A DNA stretch of 64,000 nt, taken from contig CM074195.1 in the NCBI GenBank assembly GCA_037179385.1, positions 28,724,222 through 28,788,221 on the forward strand. The letters run 5' to 3'. Shown in pieces: positions 37,848 through 50,273 of this stretch (position 1 is its first letter; every line of letters begins with the position of its first letter). The notes beneath the pieces are model-generated. The model was given only the letters and a program-made list of their open reading frames with translations, was not told the origin of the DNA and searched no databases. This DNA is from Holothuria scabra. Its lineage: Eukaryota; Echinodermata; Holothuroidea; Aspidochirotida; Holothuriidae. A program made the position numbers and the translations under genes.

Positions 37848-38246
37848 TTCGACGGTCTTGCCACAATGAACTCCAGAAAGGAGTTGCCACTCCGCGTCCC
37901 AATTCTGGAATTCCGTGACCATATTGCTGACCATATTGCTGGGGGTATATAGACAATGACAAAGCCGACTTGAGAACAACTGTCAAAATTAATTCACGTG
38001 TGGATGCGAATTCCTTGCAGGTGCTTATAACCACCGAGGGACTATGGAAGTTTAACCCCACCCCTTTTTATCTGCTTGAAAACAAAATAATGTCAATAAG
38101 TGATAACACGATGAACACTTGCTTCATTTTTATTTTTGAAGCACTGACGTATTTCGCATCTGAAAAGTTAAAAAAAAAAAACAATTATCCTCCAAAGAGG
38201 TGATGGAAACCCCTGTTACACGCTACCCCCTGTTACACTCCACCCC

Positions 38247-38824
38247 TTAAAGGCATATTCTGGAGACAAAATTCGTTAACCTCAAAACAAGCAGAAAAAT
38301 TTTCCCGTTCTGAAGGTGAAAATTGCATTTCAATAGCTTATAGCATTCAGAAGATACAAATTTTTAAAGTATTGCAATTTTTTCTTGTGATTTGATGCAT
38401 CATGGGAAATCTGTGATGTCATCGTGGCACATTAATTAGACATCGCATTCAATTTATTTATAATTATAATGCCGCTGCAGACAATATTAAGCAACATTGT
38501 TGGTTGTGCTCTACATCTGGTGAAGGATAATGCTATATCTACAGGAAAAGATATTCAAACATTCCAACAGTATCAAATTTCAAGGACAGACAGAATGTTC
38601 AATTATAAAGAAAAACAAAAGGAATTTGAAGCAATGTGCCCACATTACATAACTTTCTGTGGCTTTGTTGAAAGCAGAGGTATTTTTTAACAAAACTAAC
38701 CAATCCTGAAAGTGAGATATCTTGAGTTAGGAAAATGGTATTGTGATAGGGTTTGAAGGACATGGTGTAGAATATTTTGTTTTTTCTTACAAGACGGAGT
38801 TGAAAAGCCAGAACATGCCTTGAA
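38247..38824 (+). mobile_element. 578-bp TTAA-flanked MITE, copy 2
   Basis: This is a second copy of the 21046 element in the same orientation. It begins TTAAAGGCATATTCTGG and ends CCAGAACATGCCTTGAA, where the right TTAA has become TGAA. Shared internal phrases include GATTTGATGCATCATGGGAA and CACATTACATAACTTTCTGT. Confidence 0.85.
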
Positions 38825-39349
38825 TCTAAATCCTGGCTACGTGCATGTTCTTCTGGTTTCAAGTGGTTCAGGTGCAGACGTACCTCGCGGAGCCGACGGT
38901 GGTGGTTTTCTCAGCTTCTTTGCTTCCAAAACGTTAGGGATATGACTGAAAAGATATATGCCGTACAGCCTGCTACGCAGGTAAGTGCAGACGCTACCTA
39001 GAAATATGCTCCAACCCGCGGGCCCATTGTACCGATCATGTAATAATTGTAAAGACCTGATGATAACAGTTAAGTTGTCCTGAAAGTAAATGCTATAGTA
39101 ACATATTCAACGTCAGGACAAAATACCATGCGCCGCCTTCCTAGCCCTCTCCAAAGCTCTCAATAAAAGCTGCTAGCCCGAGTGTATCACGGATTTGATA
39201 TGGTCTTCGTGACATAGTTCTTGGAAACTAGTCGGTCAATGTGGGTACCATTTCAATGCAGATTTACATCTTGCGAGCAGTGGTGTTAATATTATGATTT
39301 GTTTCTCCAACTCGGACAAAGTCATGACCTTTCTTATCGTTAGCTACAT

Positions 39350-39620
39350 CGTATATGAATCCGGACAGCAAGTGATGGCCCGATTTTAGTTGGCAATAAC
39401 TGGGGTCCATGACCTTTTAATCTTTTAATTTCCTTGCTCACCTGTATCATGGATGGTTGCACAGTGAAATACCTCTTGGTTCCCTCAGTTGTACCAATGT
39501 CAAAGTATATGAGGTTTGCAATTACATTTTGACAATAAATGAAGAAGATTTAAGGCTAATTGACCCCACCTACAATCACTAAACACAAACGCTGATCTGA
39601 TTCGTCTATATATACACCGA
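39350..39620 (-). repeat. Four-copy element with conserved frame, copy 3
   Basis: The minus strand reads KGHGPQLLPTKIGPSLAVRI. The similarity to copy 4 continues through GACAATAAATG, TTTAAGGCT and GACCCCAC to about 39620, so the element is at least 270 bp. Confidence 0.65.
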
Positions 39621-39719
39621 GTTACCACTTGGTCAAAATGATACAAGGACTAAAGACAAAAAAAACAAAAAAATAATAAAAAAAGGTAGAAGAAGAAAGA
39701 AATTATGTTGCGCTCGTTA

Positions 39720-39794
39720 TTTCACTCAGGATATTTTAATGTAATGATGCATCCTCATTTCACGCAGGATATTTTAATGTAATGATGCATCCTA
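39720..39794. repeat. Tandem duplication of a 38-bp unit
   Basis: TTTCACTCAGGATATTTTAA..GATGCATCCT is followed directly by a copy with one substitution (TTTCACGCAGG). This is a very recent duplication. Confidence 0.9.
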
Positions 39795-40221
39795 CACAAA
39801 AGGTAACGTTTTTGCCCTGTAGAGACATTTATGTTCCGTAGAGACATCCGTAGTTGATTTTATAACACAAGACACGATGCCTGATGGAGATGTACGTAAT
39901 GCTTTGGTACGGTCGACAGAATGGTACGGTATTTGCAATGTGACGGGTTACCTATTCTGTCTCTCTATAGGGGAAAATTTCGTTGTTTTTCATATTATTA
40001 GCCTCGGTCCTGGACTGATTATCAATACCCTCAACAAAGAAAAGTATACGAAGAAGAAAAGGGAGGACAAAAAGAAAAGGGAAATAAATAGGTGAATAAG
40101 AAAGCTAAAAGGTGCTATAATTTTTGACGTAATTGGTTTGGCTGCGGTTTGTATAGGCTACGTAAAGCGCCGCGTGTTTTGCGCACGCACAATTTATGTA
40201 CCTTCTGACACGAACATCCTT

Positions 40222-40630
40222 ACACTCTAAAATCTTAATCTTAAACTTAGTCACTCTTTGATCGAGTGAAAAGTATAAATTCGCTCCATAAGAGTGATAA
40301 TTCACTCCAAGAGGAGTGAAGTTCCCTTCAAAAAGAGTGAAGTTCACTCCAAAAAGAGTGAAATTCTCTTAAAACGAGTGAAGTTTCCCTCTTGATGGAG
40401 TGCCCACAGTGACCGCTCTTAAAAAAAAAAGAGCGATCATTGCAGGCACTCGTGAACGAATGGATTTTCCCTCTTCCTCTAGTGAATTTCACTCCTTTTG
40501 GAGCGAACTTCACTCTTTTTGGAGGGAACTTCACTCCTCTTGGAGTGAATTATCACTCTAATGGAGTGAATTTACACTTTTCATTCGTTCAAAGAGTGAC
40601 TAAGTTCACTCTTTTGATTTTAGAGAGTAT
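40222..40630. mobile_element. 409-bp near-palindromic MITE built of AGTGAA/TTCACT words
   Basis: The two arms of about 190 bp are inverted copies. The left arm begins ACACTCTAAAATC and the right arm ends GATTTTAGAGAGT, and phrases such as CTTGGAGTGAATTATCACTC occur inverted in each arm. The centre at about 40415-40440 is an A-tract between GCTCTT and AAGAGC. The many TTCACTC words give short chance frames on both strands. Transcripts would fold into a long hairpin. Confidence 0.85.
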
Positions 40631-42873
40631 AATGATTTGGGATTTCGTAAAGCTAGGGATAAAGGGGGAAATCAAGTCCAACATATTTCGCCTTATCTGG
40701 CTGGAAATTATTATTCTGTTAAAAAGCAGGCCCGTAGCCAGAAAATGTACTGAAAATGTGTGGGGAGGGGGCGGGACTGGAAGGTAGTGGGTTGCAAAAT
40801 TTCCAGTAGGGTGAAATCAGGGGAGGTGGGTATATGATAAATGTATTAAGTCAATGGCAAACTTTAAACTCTCTGGGGCGAACAAAGGTTCGGCGGCGAG
40901 AATTTCCCCTTCTTGCACCCTCCCTTGACTGAAGGTCCGATAAACAGATTTTTAATATTGAAAGTATCAAACCAATGGATTTCTTCAACATTGAACGAAC
41001 AAATAACAAATATCTTAAAGGGCGGATAACTCCAATGCATGCAGCTAATTTTCTGAGCAGCTAAACACGTGACCAGGTATGGGGCTACATCCTTCTCTAC
41101 ACAGTTGTAGACTGGGACAGAATTTGTGAGTCCGCATTCATTGATTCTGAAGGCAGAATAGGGCATTCTTGGCAAAGAGACTATAGCCGTTATTTGGCAC
41201 GCACTGTGAATTGCTAGCTGACATTAGTGACACCATTGAACTATTCTTGTAAGTGACGAAACGGTTGAAATATTTTGCCCAATACCTGAACGCATTCACA
41301 GTAATTAGCTCTGTGATATGACGTTTAGTACGCATGCTCATTACACATGCATACCAGCAACAAATTGTCAAGTCGGATGGTATCCGATACGACAAAAAGG
41401 TAAACGACCTAATCGACTGTTGTAAGATGTTTTGACGCTTAAAAAAGAATGGCCACGAGGGGACTGTCAGTTCGTGGCAGGTCTGCTCACGATCAGAGGG
41501 GTAGCTGGGAAGACTGGCTATCAACAGAACATTTACCCCGGGAAATGACCGTTAAGATAATCTTAGTTTGCACCTTTGGATGCTTTTTACGGTTTCAAAA
41601 GTAAAGGTTGGACCGATCTGAATCTATCTCCAACAAGCAGAATTCCTGCACGGTGGGATGGGGTGGGAAGGGGGGGGGGGGGTGATATCTCCAAGGCGGG
41701 AGGGGGTAACTAATAAAAATCTAGGGGTGGCCAAAAAGGTGAAGAAACGTTATTGGCGTGTTTCACTTCAAACTGCAGCTTACTTAGTTTTATTTAAAAA
41801 AATGGAAAAATTGATTTTTCTGGAGGCCAGTCTGGATACAGTCTGGAAAACTGTTTTATTTTTTAGAAATGTTTGGGCACTTTTGTTGGAGAACCTGCTA
41901 TTCCTATGAGGGAAAAACAGTTTTTTTTTTTTTTTTTTTTTTTGGGGGGGGGGGGGGGGCCTAACGGTTTTGGTATTATACCCGTACTATGCAGATCAGC
42001 TTGCCAACACTTGTTCTTGCATTTCTTCGTAATTTAACCTCTAATAATGTAAATATCATATAAGTGACTGAGAGTAATCCTTCGCTTTCAATAGGCTTTG
42101 TAATGGATCGAATTACAACCCCAACTGGGACTAAATCAGCGGATCTCTATTGCATTAGAGCGGCCATATTTTTCGGCAGGGGTGGTATCGCCATCTTCCC
42201 AAACTTTGTTTTTGGGGAAAGTCTCTCAACAGGTCCTGGTATGGGGGGGGGGGGGGGATTGATATTGGCCGCACGGCGGGCATGGGGTTGTTTCCCCGGC
42301 TAGAACTCCAGAACCAAATATGCCCACCATGAGACTTATTTTTGTCAACAAGCAACATGCTGAAACATCGAGTGCTTCGGCGGACCATGGTCTTTGATCG
42401 CCCACTTGGGCTATAGCTCTCCAACTGTACCTTTGCAGACCGTAGACTCTTGAAGCAAAATATACTTATCCTGTGATTGAATTCTTACTCCAAAGTTTCC
42501 CAGAAGTTCGTCCCTGGTCTCTGAAAAGGCTTTTCCTATGAACCCACCACGGCTCTGAAGACGGCCGGATACGGGACGCCACCCACAAAAACCCGGTTTT
42601 CACAAGCGCGTACTTTCGATCTCTAAGCGCAAAAATAACCTCAACATTTTCCTTAACCCTTAATTTGCACTTTTGAATTAACGGTGCCTACTTGCCTGCG
42701 TGGCCTACCCGCGTGCCTACCCGCATGGGGTAGATGTAGGCCTGCATCATTGCCATTTCAGCTGCCATCTTTTACATCACTATATACGGCTGAGGTGGCA
42801 GGGCGATTGTCAACACAGTTGGCTGGCTAAGTTTCGCCCTTCTCAACATATCTTAGGGGTAGATAAATAATTG
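40631..42873. other. Unassigned intergenic sequence with G-rich tracts
   Basis: GCCCGTAGCCAGAAAA at 40731 looks like a MITE end, and several G-runs (41671, 41944, 42242) are typical of hAT-like MITE interiors here. No complete element could be bounded. The 128-codon minus-strand frame at 41138-41524 shows no domain. Confidence 0.4.
41921..41960. repeat. Poly-T/poly-G tract
   Basis: A T homopolymer of about 23 bases is joined to a G homopolymer of about 16. Other G or C homopolymers lie at about 3171, 17643, 21944, 26204, 29368, 41671, 42242, 54359 and 63739. Their lengths may be unreliable in the assembly. Confidence 0.9.
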
Positions 42874-42889
42874 AGGTCATGTGGGCCAG

Positions 42890-43205
42890 CCCACATGACC
42901 TGAATGACCCATAGTTTTGGGGCCTAGGTGGGGAAAATATGAGTAAGTCCTATCATGTCCCCCATAAATATGGGCCGCTGATATGGGGCCCTCATTAATT
43001 TTGGGTGCAAACTTGAATGAACCGTAAATGGGTAAGCCCACATAAGGGCCATAACCAGCCAACCGCATGGTGCCAAGTTGGGCCCCAAATAAGCTCCAGC
43101 TTGGCTTCTTGTTTGGCTCCATTCTTGTTTGTCAGGTGTTCCTACATGGTGCCTACTGTACTGGACCAGCGCCTCCCCAGCTGATGCCCAGCTGGTGCTC
43201 ATTCA
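42890..43205 (+). repeat. CAGCTGGGC-rich element, copy 3, diverged
   Basis: It shares the core GTTTGTCAGGTGTTCC and CCCAGCTGATGCCCAGCTGG with copy 2. Its left part holds CCCACATGACC/ATGGGGCCC words. A perfect 13-bp inverted repeat overlaps its left edge at 42874-42901. Confidence 0.6.
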
Positions 43206-44400
43206 GGCCTATTGCTGGGAATGTTGAATTTAAATATGTTTAATTTTTTTCAAAGCAAAACTGTCCTCAACTTGGCATGCAAGGCAACTTTGAACAATTT
43301 CTTCTTACAAAATTAACATAAGATTTTTACCTCTTCCCTTTCGGAATATATCTTGGGGGCTTCCCTTAAGTACATGCCTAAACGGATACTATAGAAGCGC
43401 ACCGAGATTTCCTTCCACACAGGCGCGGCAAGGCATTTACCTTTTGAACTCATGTAAATATACATCAGACTTTTCTAATTATTATTTTAAAAAATCCCAA
43501 GGAACAGTATGCGTACATCGGTAATAACACAAACAGCAAACTTGAAATATTGCCACCGTGACACATGCACAGTTGCAAACCGGCTGACGAATGCTCTTAC
43601 AAAGTAACGTGTCGCTAAATGCTGTTTACTTATTCCTCCTAATGTCGTTTTAACGTACCGTACCTTCCTGCAACCTGCAACGGCTGCTGCATTGACCATT
43701 GCCCGATTTTGAATTTAGTTTTCCGCCTTCGCGATCACTGATGCATTTTACATCTTTTCCAATAGCAACCTAACGCGACTGAGCTAGCCTTGATGATCAC
43801 CACGCCCAAGTCAATTTCGCCTGTATTGAGAGTTGATGAAATCGGAAATGTGCCGATATCGTTTTCTCGTAGTGTCGTTTACTCGTTAGTGAAATTTTCA
43901 CTAGGCTATTTGTTGGACGATATTGATATAAGCTTTTCAGTTCAGTATTTTATCAATTAAATGAACTTCAGGTAGCCTTAAGATTTAGTTTTCTTGCTCT
44001 AAAAGCGGTGACAAAAATTAATGTCCCGTAACTTACAGCAGTTCCTAACAAGAAGCTGTTATTAGCACGAAACCATGTTATCCACATAATACACTATATA
44101 GACACAGACCGCACCGTTATCGTGTTCACGAATCAATGCTGACAAATTGCAACATTTCTCTATGTATACCGTACTGATTCTTAGCGTGTGAGAGACTACT
44201 GTACACTGACGAATGACACGAAAGGAAAAAACTTATCAGCAATTATGAGAGTAAAAGACAATAAAATATACACACCTAAGTTTATACCAACCCGGTGCGA
44301 GAAAAAAGGAAGTTTCGAAATAACTGGTGCAGGGTACTCGCATTAAATAAAAGCAATGATAAATAAAAAAAAAACAGAAAACAAAATGGTTGTACTTTGA
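43206..44400. other. SPEN: Intergenic sequence upstream of SPEN
   Basis: CpG is retained here (about 10 in 600 bp or more), and no repeat from the families above is recognised. It may hold distal promoter elements or 5' UTR exons of SPEN, but no splice-flanked exon is evident. Confidence 0.4.
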
Positions 44401-44453
44401 AGCAACGTGGAATTACTAATAATGTGAGCTATTTATATGTCAAGAACTACACA

Positions 44454-44484
44454 TGACGTCATCGACAATCTCCTATCTCATTGG
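44454..44484 (+). promoter_or_regulatory. SPEN: Probable proximal promoter of SPEN: CRE plus inverted CCAAT box
   Basis: A perfect palindromic CRE, TGACGTCA, lies at 44454-44461 and ATTGG (CCAAT on the other strand) at 44480-44484, about 160-190 bp upstream of the SPEN start codon. The surrounding 600 bp hold about 21 CpG. No TATA box is seen, which suits a broadly expressed regulator. The sequence GTGTTTAG at 44554-44561, after a short T-rich run, could be a splice acceptor for a 5' UTR intron, so the real start site might lie further upstream. The sites are seen; the promoter role is inferred. Confidence 0.55.
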
Positions 44485-44642
44485 CTACTGTCCAGGCCGC
44501 ATACTATAGTCTCATTGACATGCTTTAACACTGTGTAGTAAAGTGAGCTATCTTGTGTTTAGGTCCTTATGAATCGCTACGGAAAATCAGCTTTTTGGAC
44601 CGTTTTTTGTGGAAATAACTAGGACTATGACCGACTGCAAGC

Positions 44643-44725
44643 ATGGTACGAGAAACCAGGCATCTCTGGGTTGGGAATTTACCGGATGATATTCGGGAAG
44701 AGAAACTTGTGGAGCATTTTGCAAG
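44643..44725 (+). CDS. SPEN: First coding exon of a SPEN (split ends / SHARP / MINT) orthologue, partial
   Basis: The exon encodes 27 complete codons plus two bases. The peptide includes RHLWVGNLPDDIREEK, nearly identical to the start of animal SPEN proteins, where the first RRM begins directly after the initiator region. LWVGNL at residues 8-13 is the RNP2 motif of RRM1. The ATG has A at -3 and G at +4, and an in-frame TGA at 44628-44630 excludes an upstream extension if the leader is contiguous. The exon ends in AAG followed by GTAAGT, a consensus donor, in phase 2. From family knowledge, SPEN is a very large nuclear protein with N-terminal RRMs and a C-terminal SPOC domain; it recruits corepressors and acts in Notch and nuclear-receptor signalling. 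The rest of RRM1 is not seen in the window. An isolated retrocopy is unlikely because the donor is intact. Identification rests on a short peptide, but the match and exon structure are specific. Confidence 0.93.
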
Positions 44726-46311
44726 GTAAGTTTTATACGATGCTTCCACCGACTTCTCAATGTTTTTGTTATGGCTGCGTTTAGCAGAATTGAGTTCGAA
44801 GTCAGTGTGTGCTACGAAAAAAAGCACTTTTAAAAATGATAGGCAATGTTAATTTGCTCATAAAATTAACAAAAATGTTAGTCAGAAAGTTGCAGTAGAA
44901 GATGAAGTACTCGCTACAGTAGTTTTGTGGAAAAATAACCATGTAAAATGTAATCAACCGAGTTTGAGGTCGCCTTGTTGTGAAATGTGCCACACTGCTA
45001 GGCTACGTGTTTCGCCATTACAGAGTTCGCCATGTAGAATACGACAGTAATCTGAACGGGGGGCAAAATAGCATTGTAATTTCGCTCTATGTTTCACGAA
45101 TAGACTTCTTGCAGTACCAAAAATGTAACATGATGAAAATTTCGGGAATGACGGTAAGGTTTGAAATGTTCATGGAGCAGAAACCATGCTCAGTGGTATG
45201 TTTGTATGTTGTGAAAGAACGATGCCCCATTAACACTACGATTACACTTGAAGATGTAACACACAGCACATGGCATAGCGTCGTGCTCATACAATATGTG
45301 CATCGCCATACAAAAGCGTTACGTTAGATTTTTGACCGTAATTTTCATGATATTTCAGTGAGTTTTGAACAATGAAATCATACCCTATTGTATTAACTTG
45401 ACCAAAAGAGTGGCAAGAACAATAACATGTATCACTTTTAGTAATTTTATTTTTCTTCAGCAAATCGGAATACGATGGGGAATCACGAGGCTACAAGTAG
45501 CCGTGTAGTTCCCATGAACAAGACTTTACTGAGCTCGCTATGAAAACTACGCAAAATGACGGAGAAAAAATATTATGAAAATGAAAATTTTACGTTTGGT
45601 TCCAAAAAGATTGTCAGTTGTCCCAATGTTCTGTATAAATTTTTGAGTTTTTTCGTAATACCAATGATTTTCAGCCTCGCTGATTTTTTCTGAGGTTCGT
45701 TTTCTGGGACTTAGTTTTTTTTTGAAAAATTTTCTTCAGTTGGTTGTACACATGAAATTTTTTTTTGTGATTTTGAAATTTGTACTGTCTCACATTTAAA
45801 TTTATGAAAATTCTACGTCTGAAACAGAAAACCGCATATCTGTAGTGTCTATATTTTTTATTTTCTTGATTTTTAGTTTCTTCCTGGATTTTGTGACAGT
45901 ACTGGTATTGCTTGTATTGCAAGTGTGTTAATTTGATCATATCCTACCTGGATAAAATTTTAGCCTTAACTTCAGTGCGTGACTACCATATTGATAGAAA
46001 AGTTGATTTATTTGTTGCTAATGTCTTTTAAATCTGTTAGGTTTGCTGTTTATTTTAAATTTTTCTCAGTGGTGTAGAAAGCCTCCTATAGAGTGAAGTT
46101 GTAGTGTGGGAGAATTACCACCCACACAACTTAAGGTTATGTTACATGAATGACTCTTTTGATGAAAATCATGCAACAGCCTCAATACTTGTTACAATTA
46201 GTTCACAATATATTTCTGCTCAAGTCTTTGAAATGACTTGCATTTTTCCCCTGGTCCAGAATTTGTGATATGCAACAGAGAATTAAAAGCAAGGACTTCT
46301 TTCTCATTTCG

Positions 46312-46455
46312 AAGACTTTAAAAATGTGGAACCTTCTGCCATTGTGATCAGCATTAGCTTTATAGTAGGCAAAACAAGCTGGTGAGCAACAAATGGAAAA
46401 AAGACTGGGGCTAACTCATCAAAGCCAATTGATCAGACACTGGGCTGTAGAACTC
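46312..46455 (+). mobile_element. Diverged SINE copy in SPEN intron 1
   Basis: GAAGACTTTAAAAATGTGGA, GGCAAAACAAGCTGGTGAGC and GACACTGGGCTGTAGAACTC follow the order of the SINE body. It is more diverged than the intergenic copies and has lost most CpG. Confidence 0.65.
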
Positions 46456-46544
46456 GATCGTTCACATTTTGTTACAAAAAGCCAATCCTTCATAATAAGA
46501 TGCCCATTTCTGGGAAGAGAGAAAAATTTTGCAAAAGGACAGGC

Positions 46545-46745
46545 AGGAGCAGTCATTCCAAATTGAAGAAGTGTAGTAGACTGTTCAGTTTCATGATTGG
46601 CTGTTGGGAGTCATGTGACAATGTTTTTTCTCTTCAAATGTGAAATTTACCAGAAATAACGGCTTGGTTTACCTTGAATATGCATTATTAAAGTCATAAA
46701 ACGAAATGAAAGATACATTGAAGAGAAATAAGATGAAAATTGTGC
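46545..46745 (+). repeat. GATTGGCT/CATGTGACAAT repeat, copy 3
   Basis: GATTGGCTGTTGGGAGTCAT, GTGACAATGTTTTTTCTCTT and GGCTTGGTTTACCTTGAATA match the other copies. It lies in SPEN intron 1 shortly after a SINE. Confidence 0.6.
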
Positions 46746-49700
46746 TATTTAGCTTTTTTTTCACAGTAAGTTTGGGGGGACTGCTCTTTACCTTGTTTTT
46801 GCTGTTGTTAATGTGCAATACTGTCATAAATCTGCCAGTAATACTCTGACCAAATATTAGAAAGGGGAACTGTTTGTCACAGTAGCATTCTGTAAGGGGT
46901 GGGAATTCAATGTGACTGCCATAATTTTGTCATGCAGTAACACTACACCAATTTTAACACACAGTTAAGTTGTGACATGAATGGCATGCTTTGGGTGGGA
47001 AATGCAGTTAGATTAAGATTGTAAAAGATATGGTATAGGCATTTATCTCTGTTCGTTATTTAAATTATATGCCTACTATAGCTTCATGAACTAATTTTAT
47101 GTGAATACTGATTAAAAAGTATGCACAAGTTAGATTGAATTTGATATGGGAATTGGACAAAGTATAGAAATACTACCTCAGATGCTGAGAACAGTTCACT
47201 TTTCATGCTGGCAATATCAACCATTTTGTTGATGTCATTCCACACACCTTTTACAAAATTTACTTGAAAAGCATTTTTTGGATACAAAGAGACCTAGTTG
47301 AAAAGTACACACAATCATGCATTTGGCATGTCTAACCAGGGAGCTTCATTTCCTAACTTTTAATTTAAAGTACACTACCCAGTCAACTGGTAGACTATAA
47401 CATTTGTAACTTTCAGTATTGTGTTGTGTGTTTGTGTTGGTATTACTTGGTATCGGCAAATGGAAATTTGAAAGATTGAGTCATGATTGTCTGCCATGGT
47501 TGACTACTGTTGAATTATTGAGGTACCAGTAACTCCCTACACAATATTCATATTACAGTAGACATCCCAGTCAGTCTCTGTGCAACAAAATGGGAGTAGT
47601 GGCAAAATCTGGGAAGAAGCCAAAGGTACCTTCACAGACATAAAGCCATACATCAGGGGAGCATATTTTTTTGTATCTTTTTATCTTTTCATTTTGAAAT
47701 ACTTGATCCATCATGAGTGTGCACATAGATACTCCTTTGGGTACCTGAATGAATCACAGTTAAAGGATTGCCTTCTCTCAGAGTGTGTTTAATACTTTGT
47801 AACAACTTTGAAGAGAACACAACTTTATTAAGAGACCTACTAGGGCTTTTGACTCTCAAAGGCAGTAGAGACTAACTTTGGTGTCAGGCTAACAATCTGC
47901 ACCCAGGTATAAACTTTGTGCACTATTAGTATATTACACACCAAGTGCATCAGTCATTGGCAGTGCCGTCTTTTTTTTGTAAATCATTTGGTAAAGAGGA
48001 AAAGTTGGTGTTCATTTAGCTGAGTTAGCACTGTATGCAAGATACTGCAAGTTACTGTGGAAAGTTGCCAGACCTAGAACTATCATAATTAATGAAAACC
48101 CTGCTTTGAACAATTTCTTGAAATGTACACAAATTAAACCTATAGCCTTTATATGGAACTATTCAACACAACAGGGTAGGTACACTACATTGTTCAATAT
48201 ATTAGGTCTATTAGGTCTATATTTATATCAGGCAGTTTAAAGAGCAGAGTTGTGTGGTCTATGTGGGGGTGTATAGTGTACACATGTATACAAGCAGAAC
48301 ATGGACAAAGTGCAAACAACACTCCCACACTATGTAGGAACATGTATGTTATGGGCATTCACTATCAGTGTTATGTACTCATCCTGCAGGGGATAGTTTT
48401 CTGTTTATTTTGAAATTTCATGTCTGGACCTTAGTTCATGGCTTAAATGATTTTGTATTACATAGAATTTTTATAGAGGCTCCCACCATGCTTTGAATGC
48501 AGAACTTACAATGTATAGTCCTCGTGACAATTCTCTCTCACCAATATCCATCATTCATGCTGTACAGGACTCACCACTGACTATTGAATAAAACTGAATG
48601 CTATGGTCGAACTAAGCATTTACATAACTAAGAATTTATAAAAAGAAACAGTTTTGTCAGTGATTCTACAAAGATTCTATTCACTTTAAAGGGGTTGGCT
48701 GATCTGCACCAAATTGAGGGAATATACTCTCAATTTACAGCATTATTTTACCAAAGTTGTCTTATGTACTTGATGTGACCATATTTTTATACATGAAAGA
48801 TGTACGTGTCATAGCTTGCTGTTCTTTTGCCCAGGGCTCACAGAAAGATCCGACAGGCAAGTGTTTAATTTGGGAAGGTAATTTAGCCAGCATGATCCCC
48901 TTCCCAGTAGAAAGCATTTTCAATATGACAGGTGCCTGGATGGTAAATGGAGAACTATTTCTAACCTTTGCTTTGCAAATATGGTGGAAAAAAAAAACAA
49001 TTTATTTTGCTTTTTAGCAAGCCTTAATTCCAGGTGAGGTATTTGGACAAAAACAGGTGCAGGAATGGAAGAGACTGTTTTGAAAACTTCTTTTTTGTTT
49101 TGTGCTGTACACAGGTATGCAATACACCAGGCTGGCTGAAATGATTTGTTTGGAAAAACTTTGCTATGGATCTCAAGTTATAATGTCTTATGGCTTAAAT
49201 TTATTTTTGGTGGTCACTTAAAGTTTGTCAGTTTTCTTTCATCCTCAGACAGTAAAATTTTAGTTTTACGCCTTTGTGTTCTACTTTGTATTTCATTGTC
49301 AAGTCAATACTTCTTTTGAAAATTGCTGGTCAATGTGTTCTTTTCCCAGGCTGTACAATCAATCAGTTCTCCCAGGTTTTTTTACATACATTATTTCAAA
49401 AACATCTGTTTTATTTGACTATATTAAATGTAGTCCATCAAAGGCCTCTGTTCAGTTGGGTTTCCATGGAAGTGTGCTTGAATAGGAGTCAAAATATTTC
49501 CTCATTGTTGCATCTTTACAGTCATTATGTGGGCATCAGTTTTGTTTTTGCTTTCAATTTGTCAGGCTCTCCAGAACTGTGATATTAATGGTGTTAACAT
49601 TGTTTTGAAAGGATGGATAGGGCTGAATAGTTTGCTTTTAATTCCTTTGGAAAGGTGTTCAGTGTATGCATGACATTATCTTTTGTCTCACAATTGTGTT

Positions 49701-50273
49701 ATCCAATGGCAGCTTTCATTTAGTGCTGCAAGTCAAGTTAACACAGGGGCTAGTAGAACAAGAGTGTAACCTATTTTCTGCCTAGCTGGCCTGAAACTAG
49801 TCTTCTAAAGAGTGTATTTTGTAACATGAACAAATAGTAACAGCCAGGTAAAGTAAGTGTCTCACAGTAATATCTGTCTTTAATGAAGTATAGGCCAGTA
49901 CTAGTCTGTGAATAAATTTACAAAAATATTGTGAAAGCAATTTATCAAAATACCAGTTTCTACCATGAACTTGAATAGCCATTGTAAATTGTGTTGTAAA
50001 AAAAAGACTTGGTAGTCAGCAGGCTAAAGTTTTTTCTGGTGTTATGTTTGATATGTGGAATCAGTGCATACAATGCATACCTGTTGGGTTTGCTATAGAG
50101 TATTCTTGTCTCTGGTAGGCTGTGCAACGGAAATTCTTGTACAGTCAGTTAAATAATAGTGGGCGCTGAACCTAGTCACTTCAAACCAGATTTCTAACAG
50201 CATCTATATTTCACATCATTTAGAAAAGGATGAAACCTATCTTGCCTCATAACCTGCAACATTGCACTTGCTG

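Noticed and set aside
40105..40787. Frames with repeated TPFGVNFT-like peptides
   Set aside because: They are translations of the AGTGAA palindromic MITE in either strand, not a repetitive protein.
41138..41524. 128-codon minus-strand open frame
   Set aside because: No domain, no splice context and ordinary composition; a frame of this length is expected by chance in 64 kb.
42874..42901. The 28-bp palindrome AGGTCATGTGGGC/GCCCACATGACCT as another minimal insertion
   Set aside because: No flanking direct repeat is present, unlike at 37817-37847; it looks like the edge of the adjoining repeat.
48757..49017. An 86-codon frame in the SPEN intron as SPEN exon 2
   Set aside because: The peptide does not continue RRM1 and no acceptor/donor pair in phase 2 frames it.
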